NCBI RefSeq assembly: GCF_010093595.1
Contig: NW_022985448.1
Span: forward strand, 692,180 to 756,179
Reading direction: 5' to 3'
DNA: 64,000 bases
Source: Mytilinidion resinicola
Lineage: Eukaryota; Ascomycota; Dothideomycetes; Mytilinidiales; Mytilinidiaceae
The notes below the pieces were generated by a model. The model saw only the letters and a program-made list of their open reading frames with translations. It made no database searches and was not told where the DNA came from. The translations under genes and the position numbers were made by a program. Positions 1 through 11,574 of this stretch are shown in pieces; within the stretch, counting starts at the first letter, position 1, and the number at the start of each line of letters is the position of its first letter.

Positions 1-1444
1 ATGCTTTCCTCACTGATCCTTTGCCCTTCCTACGCCAGCTGCCACGAACCCCCCGGGAAAGAAGCGTCAGACAAGCAACCACTGCAATACTGCGTTACGA
101 AGACCGAGATGTTTGATTCTGACTTATGAAAATAGCTCTTACCGAGATTAAATGTCCGAAAAGACTCTGCGATGGCGCCAGAAGCCGTTGCGGTGAGCGC
201 TGCTAGGTGGCCGCGTGCCAAGTCTACAACGTGGATAAAATCGCGAACCGCAGTGCCGTCTGACGTTTCCCAGTCTGTGCCGAAAATCTCCAAGACTGGT
301 TTTGTACCTGTAAGCACCGTTGCAATCACCGGAATGAGATTGCTGGGCCTTTGTCTTGGATCTTCGCCGAGCAGTCCCGACTCATGACAACCAACCTAGG
401 ATGATTAAAGACCGTACATGTATAAGAAAGTAATTAAGGGAAGAGAACACCTACTGGGTTGAAGTAGCGAAGCGATATAATCGACCACGACCTATCGGAT
501 TTCGCAATATCCGCAAGAATCGCCTCGCACATGAACTTCGTCCGGCCGTAAGGAGATGTAAGCCCGAGAGCGCCAGGTCTTGAAGTCTTCTCACATCCGT
601 CGTCGTCTAAATAAGTCTCTGGATGATGTACGCAAAACTCTTCCCTCAATGGAATGCCGGATTTTGCGCGGTCGCCATATACCGTTGCTGATGACGAAAA
701 CACCAAGTTTTTGACGCCAAACTCCTGGAGAAGAACTAGAAAATCGACCAATCCACAGACATTGTTCGCGTAATACTTCAAAGGATTCCGAATACTCTCC
801 TCGACTGATTTGAATGCTGCAAAGTGTATTACACCTGAGATTTTGGATTGTCGTCTAACGAGATGTTCGTTTTGATGTTCATGCTGGTAATTCGTTTCTT
901 CCGCTGGTATTTGGCCTTCCAGTTCGACTGCTGGCGCTGAAAGTCGCATTTTCTCTTCAATCGTAGTCGATGTCAGATTGCAAATCGCACTAGGTGGTAC
1001 ATCGTATTCCATCTGAGTTCCAAAAGTGTGGATTGAGTAGCTGGCTAGTATCGACCTCATTGAAGGACTTCTGTAATCTAACCGGTGGAAGTGGAGTTCA
1101 GGCATGGATCGATCGAGAGTCGCGAAGTAATCTGCCGCCAAAGCTTTTATGCGATGAAGAACGCTTTGGTATGAATTGCTCAGATCATCGATGATAAGCA
1201 CGTTATACCCATCTTTCAGTAACTCTAGAACAGTATGCGATCCGACATACCCCAGACCTCCGACAACCATGATGACCCGAGCGTTTCGGCCAGCAATATC
1301 CAATGGATCTTCGACAACGTCATCGTCAAAGAGAACAGATTTTTGAGTGTCTGGTGTGTTCAGAGTCTCTGGGGAACTGACGTCGGACAACGATGAGAGC
1401 GAAGGTGATGGGCACGATGTCCCCGGAGAAGGGCAAGCATCCAT
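1..1444 (-). CDS. uge3: UDP-glucose 4-epimerase, Uge3/GalE type (3' end cut by window)
   Basis: Interconverts UDP-Glc/UDP-Gal and probably UDP-GlcNAc/UDP-GalNAc in the cytosol, supplying the two sugars of galactosaminogalactan. Exons on the minus strand: 1444-455, 395-143, then a partial last exon within about 1-25. The first ATG in frame is 1444; the frame is open further upstream but only from a CTG. The protein has a ~50-residue Ser/Pro-rich N-terminal extension, the NAD-binding loop VGGLGYVGSH, an insert of roughly 50 residues before GVIHFAAFKSVEES, SSATVYG, and the catalytic Tyr/Lys in SPYGRTK. Exon 2 carries HESGLLGEDP and VRDFIHVVDLARGH. The intron 1 junction (CCA/GTAGGT to CCTAG/GTTGG) rebuilds the family sequence YFNPVGCHESGLLGED. 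The last junction is unclear: the expected glycine-rich loop lies in a frame that does not match the donor phase. The family is certain. The uge3 name rests on the neighbouring genes, since the genome may also carry a Leloir-pathway paralogue. Confidence 0.9.
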
Positions 1445-2081
1445 TGGATATAAACGATTGTTGCGCGTGCAGATCTTAGCCAGCAAAGCGAAGGGTATGC
1501 GGAAAGCCTTATATGTGCACCGGAAACATCACCGAATTGCGCCACTTGTTCTCAAATTGGCAGAAGCAAGCTCCGCGCGAGACTTGTTCCGTTCAGATCA
1601 ATATGAACAGTGTCTAGGCAGCTCGTGGCGTGCTCCGTTCGGTTCAATCGCGCTTATTTGTGCTCGGAAGGGCCGCCATTTCGTCCGTTTCCGCAAAGCA
1701 CTTCCACCATAAGCTGACCCTGGTGCAATTTGTTGCCTGCGGACTACCAATCTCGACACTTAAAGGCAATTGCGCGCCTGGGGGATTCTATGCCCATCCC
1801 AAACGCACTCTGCAATATCATACTTCAAAACCTCTTCAGTGGCTTTAGTCTAGTCATAACTCTGGATGCCTTGCTTTTCGACTGCCTCCACCCAAGTGGC
1901 ACAAATAAGCACGTTCCTCAAGCCACGGCGAACATCTCATGAGACATCCCTGCGGATCACGTTTGGCTGACGTCTTGCGCATGTCGAGGCGCGTTCATGT
2001 ACTCTTCTCCATTCTTCCAGCCGCAGCTCTGCTTTGGGGATAAGAAGCCCATTTTATGCTATTTTGAGCCCAGGCTACGAA
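1445..2081. promoter_or_regulatory. Divergent promoter region between epimerase and spherulin-4 gene
   Basis: These 637 bases separate two divergently transcribed genes and hold no convincing gene. A 20-codon ORF with a hydrophobic core starts at 1981 (residues MSRRVHVLFSILPAAALLWG). It ends at a TAA and lies in another frame from the gene start at 2082; see findings. No clear TATA box was recognised. Confidence 0.5.
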
Positions 2082-2976
2082 ATGGCACCTAAAGCTTCAG
2101 TGTTGCTTCCACTCTACATCTACCCATCACCCGGCGCATGGCAGCCGTTATATCAAACGTATGGATGAACCTTAAATTCTCATCAGCTCTGAGCCGCAAT
2201 ATGCTTATTTGAGGTCACAATAGAGCCGTTCAGTACCCAGGTGTTGACTTCACAATAATCATCAACCCCAATAGCGGACCAGGTGATGGGATGCTGCCAG
2301 ATGCAAATTACACGCATGGTGTCGCCACCTTGAACAAGCTGGACAACGTCCGCACCATTGGCTACGTCGCAACCAATTGGGGCCAGAAAGATGCACAGAA
2401 AGTACTTCAGGAAGTAACCACTTACTCGGGATGGACTAGCCAAGATTCGTCTGTGGCACTGGACGGGATCTTCTTCGACGAAACGCCCGCTCAGTACCAT
2501 CCAGATCACGCTCAATACCTGCTGAAGGTTTCCGAGGCAGTTCGCGAGGCAGATGGCTTCGGCTCCGGATGTGTTGGTGAGTGGCTCAATCTCCCATGGT
2601 GTCCGTTCAACAAGTCGTGATTCTGAGGCTGACGTACGACATAGTGCACAATCCAGGATGCGTTCCAGCCATGCAATACTACACGGACCCCAGCTACGTG
2701 ACGCTCGCCGACGTGACGGTAGTGTTTGAAGACGCATACCAGACGTGGCTCAGCCGCCAATCAAACCTGACATCGACCTCGCTTCCGTTCGATCACGGCA
2801 AACTCGGATGTCTCCTTCACTCTGTACCACTCATGACGGAGCGAAGCCTCTCGGCGTTGATAGAACAGGTGGCGGGCGTCGGCGCTCACGTGTATCTCAC
2901 GGGCACCACCAACTACACCAGCTTCAGCCCCCAATTTCCGACATTTGTGGACGCGTTGGATCGCCTGATCAACTAG
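2082..2976 (+). CDS. sph3: Spherulin-4-type glycoside hydrolase, Sph3-like (GH135)
   Basis: Three exons (2082-2158, 2224-2576, 2645-2976) give 253 residues. The fold is the spherulin 4 family TIM barrel: LLPLYIYPSPGAWQPLY at the N-terminus, FTIIINPNSGPG, VRTIGYVATNWG, and the acidic motif DGIFFDETP, which matches the position of the catalytic Asp/Glu pair described for A. fumigatus Sph3. The C-terminal part has VHNPGCVPAMQYY and FVDALDRLIN. Sph3 cleaves GalNAc-containing stretches of galactosaminogalactan and is needed for its production. The chosen ATG gives a protein without a signal or anchor, although Sph3 is expected to be a membrane or secretory protein. A hydrophobic ORF lies just upstream but out of frame. 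The gene is divergent from the epimerase and convergent with the GH114 gene. Family call firm; N-terminus uncertain. Confidence 0.9.
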
Positions 2977-5330
2977 ATACGTAGGGTTTCAGGCAGCTGG
3001 AGAATTCGAGAAACACGTTCCTTCTGGGCAATGGTGGCACGGAGAGGAGCCAATGCAGCTTGTATATTGGTTCATGCATGATGCCAGCATGACAGCGTTG
3101 CAATGAATTGTGGAGGGCCCAGAAACAGCAGACCAGCATATTCGCCACAGGTGGCCTTGCTTGATATTGAGGCTTTGCGAGCTCGCTCGAAGACAGCAGC
3201 TATGGTCCTGGCTTCACAGTACGCTTTGTGGGTACGGCACATGCAGGCAGAGTTGCACTGCCTCGTGGGCTAATTGGGAACCGAAAATGCCGGATCAGTG
3301 GAGCTGATTTCAATATTGCAGACTCCAATGATGCTTCTGGGCTAATTATACTCTTTCCAACAAACCCAGCATGTCGTGGCCTCGTAGCTAGTCCACGAAT
3401 CGTCAAACCCAAACCTACCTACAGCCCCGATGCTAAAGAAAACACACGGAGCTTATTCGATGGAGTCTTTCCACCTTGAAAGCGCGCAAGGGATGTCCAC
3501 CAGGCTATGGTGAAGCCCGCTCCTACAGCAAAGCGGGAAAACCACGGACCAAAGCCCGGCGGGATAAGAGCAGTGAAGGCGGGATAAAAGCAGTGAATCA
3601 TGAAGTGCATGCAGCGAATCAGAAGCGTGCCACATGGGTGGGAAGATGGCCCCACAAGAAATGCGGAGGCGGCGCCACTACCGGGTCCACTGCAAGGGCA
3701 CTCCACTCGATCCCCCGTCGTCGTGGGAGTTAAAGCAGCGAAACGGGTGGGAAGAACAACGACGACAAGGTTTCGCCCCGCTGTCTTGCCCTGCCACCAC
3801 CTGTCACGCCCCTCGACGCTCTGAGACAGTTTGCTGTGCTTGACGACGTGGCATTCGTCCCGCACGGCCCGCGCCTCAGGGGCCGTCTCTCGCAGAGGGA
3901 GCGAGCAGGTGTAGCGGCAGCTGACGGACCCAGCCCAATCAACGCAGCATGCTGAGAAACAGCACCCTCGCCCCCTTCACCCAGTGCCACCATACCGGGA
4001 CTGCACGAGAAGGCAGAGGTGGCACAGCACTCAAGTTGAGGCACACTCACGTCTGGCTTCGGACTCGACGCCTCCGAGCGGCCGACCATCTACCCAGCAC
4101 CCAGCACGCTCCCTTTACGGGGGAGTGGCGTGGGCCGCGAGAACTGCCACATGGTGGTGGAGGCTACAGTGCTCCATGAAACGAGGCCGTGAGAACCATC
4201 GGGTGAGCATAACGTGACTTTTCTTATTCCTATTCCCATCGCTGACTCTCCTCTTTCTCCGTCGCAACACCCTCCCTCCGGTCTCTCGATTTGATTCCCC
4301 ATATAGCTCTTCTAGAACAAGCGAGCCGTTGTAGGGCCAATATTGCATGCACTGCAGATCCCTTGCCATGCCCTGTATCTACTTCGCTCACCGAGAGCCA
4401 TAGCATCACTGCAAGGCCTCCTTGCGCCATTGCTTCGATTCGATGCATGCCGCCCTGCATGCATTACCAGAGCTGGTTTATTAAACGGCCACTGCATATG
4501 TTTACGTACAACTTTCCAGGTTAGTGTTGCGTGTCTGCATGCTGCAGATCTTTTTCATCAGCCATGGGGCTCTGGGCAGGGTGGCGAGGAGGCGACCCCC
4601 CTGAATATCAGACCAGCCATTTTTGGGGGCCTGCGGAAGGACAATCAGGGCGTTCAGATGGGGTCTCGGTTGCTCAGCCATCCGGGCGAAGAAAGGGTTA
4701 GACCTTGGGTAACTGTGAACGCGTGCTGGAGCTGACGCCGTGGCACCCTTAAACATCGTATGTTAAAGAGACCTCTGGAAAATTGGCGGGCGCGCGTATG
4801 CAAGCTAGTCACGTTTACCGACGGAATGGCTCTCACAACATCTGCAGCCTCCTCGTATTTGCCGTTTTCGGACGCTCGCTATACCGTCCTCTCGCTGTAA
4901 CACCGCAGCAACCAGCTGGTCTTCTGCAGACCACCACCTCTCCTACCTCGCAAGCTCGCCTGCAGTCCTCCATGAGCTATATCCAGCATCCCCATCGTCC
5001 TCCCAACGCGCGCGGCTTATATTACGCGCAATCTAACCCCGCAGATATCGGTGGCTTTGGCTAGATCGAGCCGCCTCCTGCATCCATTCTACCCGGGTGG
5101 TTCATCTCGATGCTTGGGGCAACGGCGGCAGCCAACTGCCCCGCACCCCTAGCTCGTCGTCCCGCGTCCGACGTCTGCGCTCGTTTTCCTACACGCGGCA
5201 GCACCCAGCCCAGACCCTCGTCGCGCTACACGACAAAAAGCCCGCACAGGTGCGAAACGCGCGCTGGAACCGCGGAGGTGAGCTCCGCGGCGCTACCGCC
5301 CCTCAGGACAGTAGAAAAGAAAAGCGTTTT
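2977..5330. other. Gene-free convergent interval between sph3 and ega3
   Basis: This 2.35-kb stretch lies between two gene 3' ends, which is long for a convergent interval in a compact fungal genome. The ORFs in it are short, arginine/proline-rich and on both strands, with no recognisable domain. It contains a 20-bp tandem duplication (3558-3597) and a cluster of TGCATGC palindromes (4344-4542). It could hold an unannotated non-coding transcript or a species-specific small gene; I cannot support either. Confidence 0.4.
3558..3597. repeat. Tandem 20-bp duplication
   Basis: Two adjacent 20-bp units (3558-3577 and 3578-3597) beginning GGCGGGATAA and ending GCAGTGAA differ at a single base (G versus A at unit position 11). 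No function is evident. Confidence 0.8.
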
Positions 5331-6432
5331 CTAGCTCGAGTTCAGCAGCGTGGTGAAGGCCGCGTAGTTGCAGTACTCGACCCACCCGTCCAAGTCCGTG
5401 AGCTTGATGACGGTGCTGAAGTTGGCGGCGTCGGCGGCGGCGCCGCAGTAGTCGTTGACCTGCGTCGTGGAGACTTTCTTGCCCGCGTCCGGGTACTCGA
5501 TGTGGAAGACGGGCTTGTGGTGCGTGATGAAGGCGGTGAAGTTGGAGCACTCGGCGTACTGGGCGCATTGCTCGTTAACGCTGAAGTGGACGAGGGGGAG
5601 GACGGCGTCGATGATGGCGGCGGCGTTTTTGAGGCCCAGGGATAGTTTGTGCGTGAGGGTGGCGTTGGAGAGGAAGGAGAGGAAGGCGATGCTGTCGGCT
5701 GGGGTGAGGGAGAGGCCGTTGTTGTTGGACTAGGGGTGGGCGTTAGTCGTATTGTAAGTACTTCTTAATGTTTGCTCTTTTTTGACGTTCTGCGCGAAAA
5801 CCAGGCAAGGAGAGGAGAGGGAGCGGAGAACGTACATATCCATCTACATTATCCGGATCAACCGCATCACAGCCCTTCTGCGCAGCCAACTCTACCCTCT
5901 TCGTCATGATGTTCCTCACATTCGTGCTGTTGAGGTTGAGCCAGTACTCCCCGGGCCACCCGTCCATCTCCTTTCCCTTATCTGCATCCTTGAAGTCGCC
6001 GCTGTCCGGCCTGTCTGGCTCATAGCTCCCAGCACTGAAGTAGCAAATCACCTTCTTCCCCAGCTTGTGCAGCGTGGAGATGACCTCAGCGCCGTTCGTG
6101 AAGAGGTCGATGTCATACACCTCGACGTCGGGCGTTATGGACGCTGCGTCGGACGACAGCTCCAGCGGGTTCTCCAGCACAATCTGCCAGGTGCTGTTGA
6201 CGGTTGGTGTCCATGCGGGTTGCACGGTGGGGGATGGGAGGGGAGAAACAGTGCTTGTTGGAGCAGAAGAGGGGGCGGAGGGGGTGCTTCCGCTCCCTCC
6301 ACGGGTTAAGCCAACGCCAAGGCCGATTGCAAGGGCGATGACGATGATGACCAGAACAGCGCAGACAATGAGGCCGATGCGTTTGCGGCGGCTGCGACGC
6401 GCAAGTGGGGGGTTGGTTGGTTTGGAGGACAT
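5331..6432 (-). CDS. ega3: Membrane-anchored GH114 endo-alpha-1,4-galactosaminidase, Ega3-like
   Basis: Two exons (6432-5836 and 5729-5331) give 331 residues. A short basic cytosolic tail (ARRSRRKR) is followed by one transmembrane helix (about residues 19-43) and a Ser/Thr/Pro-rich linker, a type II topology that puts the catalytic domain outside. The GH114 domain (about residues 75-330) shows TWQIVLENPLELS, VEVYDIDLF, KKVICYFSAGSYEPDRPDS and the diagnostic GCDAVDPDNVDGY, with the catalytic Asp in this run. The second exon has VNDYCGAAADAANFS and ends LTDLDGWVEYC. The intron is phase 0, with donor GTACGT after DGY. In A. fumigatus the homologue cleaves de-N-acetylated galactosamine stretches of GAG. 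The same fold is fused to a deacetylase in bacterial PelA. The 3' end faces sph3. Confidence 0.93.
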
Positions 6433-7543
6433 TGTAGCGTGTGGTCAGGGGTATTCGCCAGCAGTTCTGGAGACCAACGTGTGGAGAGTGTCTTGAGAAT
6501 TGAGATGTTTGTTTAGGGATATGTGGAGATGAGCGCGACTCGGCTTTAGACTTGTATGCCAAAATCAGAAGTTATAAGTTGCTGCGATACAGGAGTGAAT
6601 TGCACCTCTGCAAGTGCTGATGGTGCAGACGTCGTCTGCTTTCCCGCGACGGTCGAGGCTGAGCAGAGGGAGTAGAAGTAAGAGAAACGAGCGACGTTGA
6701 AAGAAGAAGCTAGAGAGCTGTTACCTTGGTAGTGAAGGATTTTAGCGCAATGAGTCGTGGGCTTAACGTGCTCTTTTTGGCGGGAGTGAGGCTGAGCAGA
6801 CAAGCTTAGCTAGGGAATGTTAGATTGCGTGGGCTGACGGCACCGGGTCTGCAGGAGGCTAGGCCTATTCTACCGGGCGCGGTATGCAGCTGTGTGTGGA
6901 GGGAGAGGTATGGGAGAGGGCGATGCGCTGGTTGGGAGTGACAGCGTGGTCAATACCTTGGTAATGCGTGCATAAAGGCAGCCAGGGAGGTTTACAAACA
7001 GCTGCAATAAATCTAGAAGTGCAACTGCAGGCGATCAACTGCGCCACATCGGGAGACGAAAGCGGGCCAAACGGTTTCCTAAGCTACATACGGACACGGG
7101 GCTCATCGCAGCTCAGGTGGTGCACACGCTATGAGGCTTCAGCCACCATCTCTTGTCCATCCTACAGCGTGGATATCCTGCAGCCACCCACCAAGGCCTC
7201 GATCACGGGTCGTCATCGTTGAGAACCAGGGCATCGCCATCATACCACCACAGCAGTTACACAACCTTATTGACTTCCCTGCAAAATCGTTCGACTTTTC
7301 CATTTTGGAGCTTAGGCAGCCGAATAAAGACGGACAGGGTTGTCATTAGGTAATCTGTTCATCCGGTTTGGTAGTTACTTGAATTCCATTTTATAGTTTC
7401 TGAATTATATTTTGACACCCCACTCAGACTTTTCCCCTGCCCACTATTGCAGACATGGCGATACGATGATGCCGGAGAAATTGCATACCCAGCGCCAAGC
7501 CAAACTCTCGAGGACCCGCGAATAGGAAATGTAGGAGATGCCT
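6433..7543. promoter_or_regulatory. Upstream region of ega3
   Basis: 1.1 kb separates the 3' end of the deacetylase gene from the start of ega3; both are on the minus strand. The ORFs here are short and unsupported. No strong motif was recognised. Confidence 0.4.
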
Positions 7544-9828
7544 CTACAACTGGATCGCCGTCGTCAGGGTGTACGTACGGGCGGACCCGCTCATCGTGAC
7601 CCAAAGCGTCAGAGGATCCGTTCCGACCTGCTCCGTGGTCGCGCCGCTAGTCGACGTGACGGGGCCGGGGAAGGTTACGGGAATCGTCGTCGCGCAGGTA
7701 TTGTCGTTGGCGGTGACTGTCACGCTAATGATTGACTTGCCGTCCTTTGAGAGGTTGTAATTGATGTTAGGGTTGCAATTATCGCGTGTCTGGCGATTGA
7801 CGAATTGCAGGGCGAGATCATCGTGCTTTAAAGTGATGAATGGCCAGGTGACGCTGCTCTTGTTAGAGTGGTAGTCATAAAGGGAGGGGGGATGCTTACA
7901 GTCTTGTCATCTCTGCGACGACAGTCTCAACCCATATTTGAAGCAAAGAGAGCTGTTGTGAGCTTCCGTTTACTACGGTGCTTGCGACGTCGGTCTGCCT
8001 TAGGTTTGCTTGATGGAACATGTACCTGTGTGGCATCAGCGGGAATACCGCTGTATAGACAGAAGGGTCCTACTTACGGGTCCCAATGCAACCCGAGAAG
8101 ATGCCGGGTGTTCGTTGCTTTAGCGTCTGCAAGAAGGTTGTCAAAAGTTCCACTGCCTGCAGACGTATTGATCCATTCGGCCAAAGTACATGCCGGTAAA
8201 TCACAATTGTAATAGATGGTAGTTGCCCATCGAGGCACGATCACTAGACCGTCATACCCGTTCGCAGTGAGTGTGGTTATGAGCGGCCAGAATGGGTTTT
8301 GAGTATTCAACAGCACTGGGCGGGTATTGTCTCCCACCACATACTTGATGTTGGAGACTCCGTTGGTCATCCATGCCCGTATGGCGTCTCCGTTGTGAAG
8401 TCCGGTAATGGCGGGCGGGATGAGACCACTTGCACTGAACCTATTGGCGTTCCATATGCCCACTTGCTTGAGCCAGGCAATGTTGAATGTTATTTCTTTC
8501 AGAGCGTCCGAGTAAGTAGCATTGTCTAGGGATTCATGTGTGCTAAAGAAGTTCAACAAGAGCTCTGCAAAAAGCCACATGAGTACTTACAAGGTGTGAG
8601 AGATGTGCGAAAACGCGTTGAGATTTGATGCGGTCGCGAACCACTGTTCAAGTGCATCAAGTTTAGCACAAGCCAAACTCCATGTGTACGACGTTGGGGT
8701 TGTGGGCCATATGTTTGTGCCAGTCCCAAGAGGCTTTTGGAATTCTAAAGGGGTATCGATCTGGTCGGCGTATTCAATAGCAGTGTCTGGTTTGCAGGTA
8801 GACGAGCCAGCTGTATCGAGAGCAGCCTCAATGTCTCCGTTCCCATTGTGGCCAATTTCGATGACATATTGGGAGCCAGAGGGCAAGCGGGTGTTGAGGT
8901 TAGCTTGCCAGGTGACATGGTTGCTAAGATCGTCGGGTCGGATGCGGAAGGTTGTGTTAGCTGGGGAGTATATATCGGTCTCCAAGAACATGTCGTCAAC
9001 TTGCGTGTTGAAATAGACTCTCCGAAATCCCACGTAGAGGCCCCTGGTCATCCAATGGATCCAAGCATGCTGGAGGAAATTCGATGCCGGGGACCAATCC
9101 TGCGCAAACGGCAGGAACCAGACCTGCTGTTGACGACCGCCAATGCTGTTGACGACTGCAGCTGTGCCAACCGTAGAAAACTGTGCAACTTCCCAGGCAA
9201 TTGAAGTATTGGTGATTGTTGCTGGATAATGCCAGATTCCGGCAATGCTGACCTGTGCATTGCTTGAAAAGGTTTAGCATTGTGTCCGCTCTCGGATTGT
9301 ACTAGTCATGGGGGCTTACGTTTTGATGTTGGCGGTAGGAAAATCTGAAGAGTTGGTGATGCTGACGGGTTCATCGTTGCCGTTGCCGTTAACGTCGATA
9401 ACGCCAAAGTCTGCCGAAGGGAAAGCATCAACCCGAACCATTCGAATTCCGAACGCTACCTGATAGTCGTAGAGTTGTTGCCATTGGGACTCTGTAAGTG
9501 CACTGAGAAACTGTTCGTTGTAGTCGTACGAAACCTCGCTCAAGACGAGAATGCCACCGAAGTTACCGGCAGTGGTCGAAGAATTCAGCTGCGGAAGGGT
9601 CGCGCCGGTTGAGGGTACTAGAAGTGTCTGGAAAGGAATGCCATAGCCTTGAAGCCCAGAGTATCCAACCGCTGCAGAAGCCGCATCACGTGCAATGACA
9701 AGGACAGTACTGGATACACTGGCTGAGCCTATTGCACGTTCTTCGACAAAAGGGGCAGAAGTCACGACGCCTGACAGTGCCAAGGCTGCTACTGCACATG
9801 CAGTAAAAGGTGAAAAGACAGGAGACAT
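7544..9828 (-). CDS. agd3: Secreted polysaccharide deacetylase, Agd3-like (CE18)
   Basis: Five exons (9828-9320, 9262-8591, 8542-8078, 8025-7900, 7853-7544) give 693 residues. An N-terminal signal peptide (about residues 1-25, FSPFTACAVAALALSGVVTSA) is followed by a beta-rich N-terminal region of the type seen in Agd3, then a NodB-like deacetylase domain. The metal-binding triad is visible: the Asp in FNTQVDDMF and the two His of ISHTFTHES. The second motif is only rebuilt when intron 2 (48 nt, 8543-8590) is removed. The downstream domain has NGYDGLVIVPRWATTIYYNC. Agd3 removes acetyl groups from GalNAc in extracellular galactosaminogalactan, giving the cationic polymer that adheres to surfaces and hyphae. 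The 3' 100 residues (exon 5) form a Ser/Thr-rich beta-strand tail ending TLTTAIQL. The start codon is shared in direction with ega3 and divergent from the glycosyltransferase. Confidence 0.92.
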
Positions 9829-11574
9829 TACCGCGACGAGAAGGAGTGACGTTTTGGCAAATAGATTTGACTGCCGTTAGGGTCTACAGGGAAGCCTTGG
9901 GGCATTAAAAGGATTTCAGATTCATGAACAAAGATCGTCACGACAGCTTCGATCGCAGGGAGCGAAAGTTTGTGCCAATTTGAGTGCCTGTAGGTTTCCC
10001 TTACCGAGGGCAGAACTTCTCTTGCAGTCACGCGAGGGCCTCGATCAGTTCATGACGCGGCGTGAGAAGCCTCACCACATCGGCGAGCGTTCAATACGGT
10101 CAAGCCCAATATTGACGACGTTGCATGCGTGGACGAATGGTGCCGCAAAAATGGCGAACGTTCTGTAGCTGAGCACAGAAACAAGTTTGGAAGGGTACAA
10201 GGATAGAAAGACAGGGGAGAGTGCATCATCTGTAAGAAGGTTTGCTGACTATGCGCAAGCAGTAGGTCTGGCCGTGTTGGGAAGAAGTGAGCGAGCTAAA
10301 ACATGCTTCATTTTGGTGGAATGTGAATACTCCGAGCTACATGCTGCTAGTGCGTACACTGCAGGGTTACTGCAGGCGGTGCATCTACCGAGCGCAACTA
10401 CTACCCTGATTGTGGTCAGTCCAGAGCTGGAGCCCACGAAGCCCGAGCAGTGGCTCTTGGATGGCCGATGCTTTCTGGAGCTTGACATGAGGCCTCGATG
10501 ACCACAGAGGACTAGAATGATCCATGAAGACGTTCTGCTACGGATGACTTAGGATATAGAATATGAAGACGCATCCTACCGATAATAAAGGGGTCAATGC
10601 CTTGGTGAAATGAAAAGCCATCTACCGCTCATCTGCTGCCCACTATATTCTAGCAGGCGGCATTCTAGCGGCAAGGCTGGCCGTCGGCATGATGGGCCAG
10701 TTGCCTGTCGCCCACGGAGCAAGGCCTGGTGGTAGTATGTGACAGGAGGTGGTGAGAGAAGGGAGGAGTGGCCGCGACATCAGCGCGAGGAAGGTTGAGC
10801 CGGCGGCTTAAAGTGGAGATCGATGGCGCCGCGTGCATTCTCAGGGGGGCTTAAAGCAGCATCAGCTTGTGCATTTGGTGTCTCCTTGGCACGAAAACCC
10901 CGAGGCTGAACGCCACAGAATGCCCTCACCATGTCTCCTCTCTCTCCACATCCGTCCCAGCCGCTCCCGACCCCAATATTCCAGCTGGGTAGCCTGGAGA
11001 GTCTGGCTCCTGCACCATGTTGCTGTCTCCCCAATTCGTTACCGCGTGGGCGGGATATTCTCATCTATTCCTGGACGCCGTGCTCGGATGAGAGGCGATT
11101 ACAACATTGCCAACTCGTCCACGCCTCGCTCTTATCTCCTCTTTCGTCGCCATGACACGACATCTGTCTATTTTCTCCAGTCGCCATTGTTCGAGCTGAA
11201 GCGCCATGGCCATCCTGTCTCGATTTCGTGACAGCTAGCAGGACCCTTCCTCGGCCGCCCAGTATGGGGTCCTGTTTGCGGCATCCATGTTCCGGTAGAC
11301 GTCTCCCATAGTAATGCACTCGTACCCTAGGTCTTTTCCCTGTTCCAATCTGCACTTCTCTCAGTCTCTGTTAGTGATGCTTCGCATGGCCGTTCGTTTT
11401 GTGATACCGGTAATTTTTATGCTCAATCTCTTGTTCCCTTGTCCTCTCGCTACTCTTTCTGTGCCTTGTTGAGACCAATACCTAACCCCGTTTGGGCTGC
11501 CCAACGGCTTGGGATGGTGGTTTGGTAAGTCCATCAAGCCGTCTACCTCGCCGCTGCAGACCTTCGGTGTCACA
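9829..11574. promoter_or_regulatory. Divergent promoter region between agd3 and gt4c
   Basis: 1.75 kb without a supportable gene lies between the start of agd3 (minus) and of the glycosyltransferase (plus). Such a shared upstream region would allow joint control of the deacetylase and the synthase. A reading frame at 11377-11472 starts MLRMAVRFVIPVIF and could be an alternative first exon of gt4c (donor GTAATT at 11410, acceptor CTGCAG ending 11561, both phase 0). Confidence 0.5.

Noticed and set aside
5097..5733. Plus-strand frames opposite the 3' exon of ega3
   Set aside because: Antisense shadows rich in Val/Gly/Asp; the minus strand holds conserved GH114 sequence.
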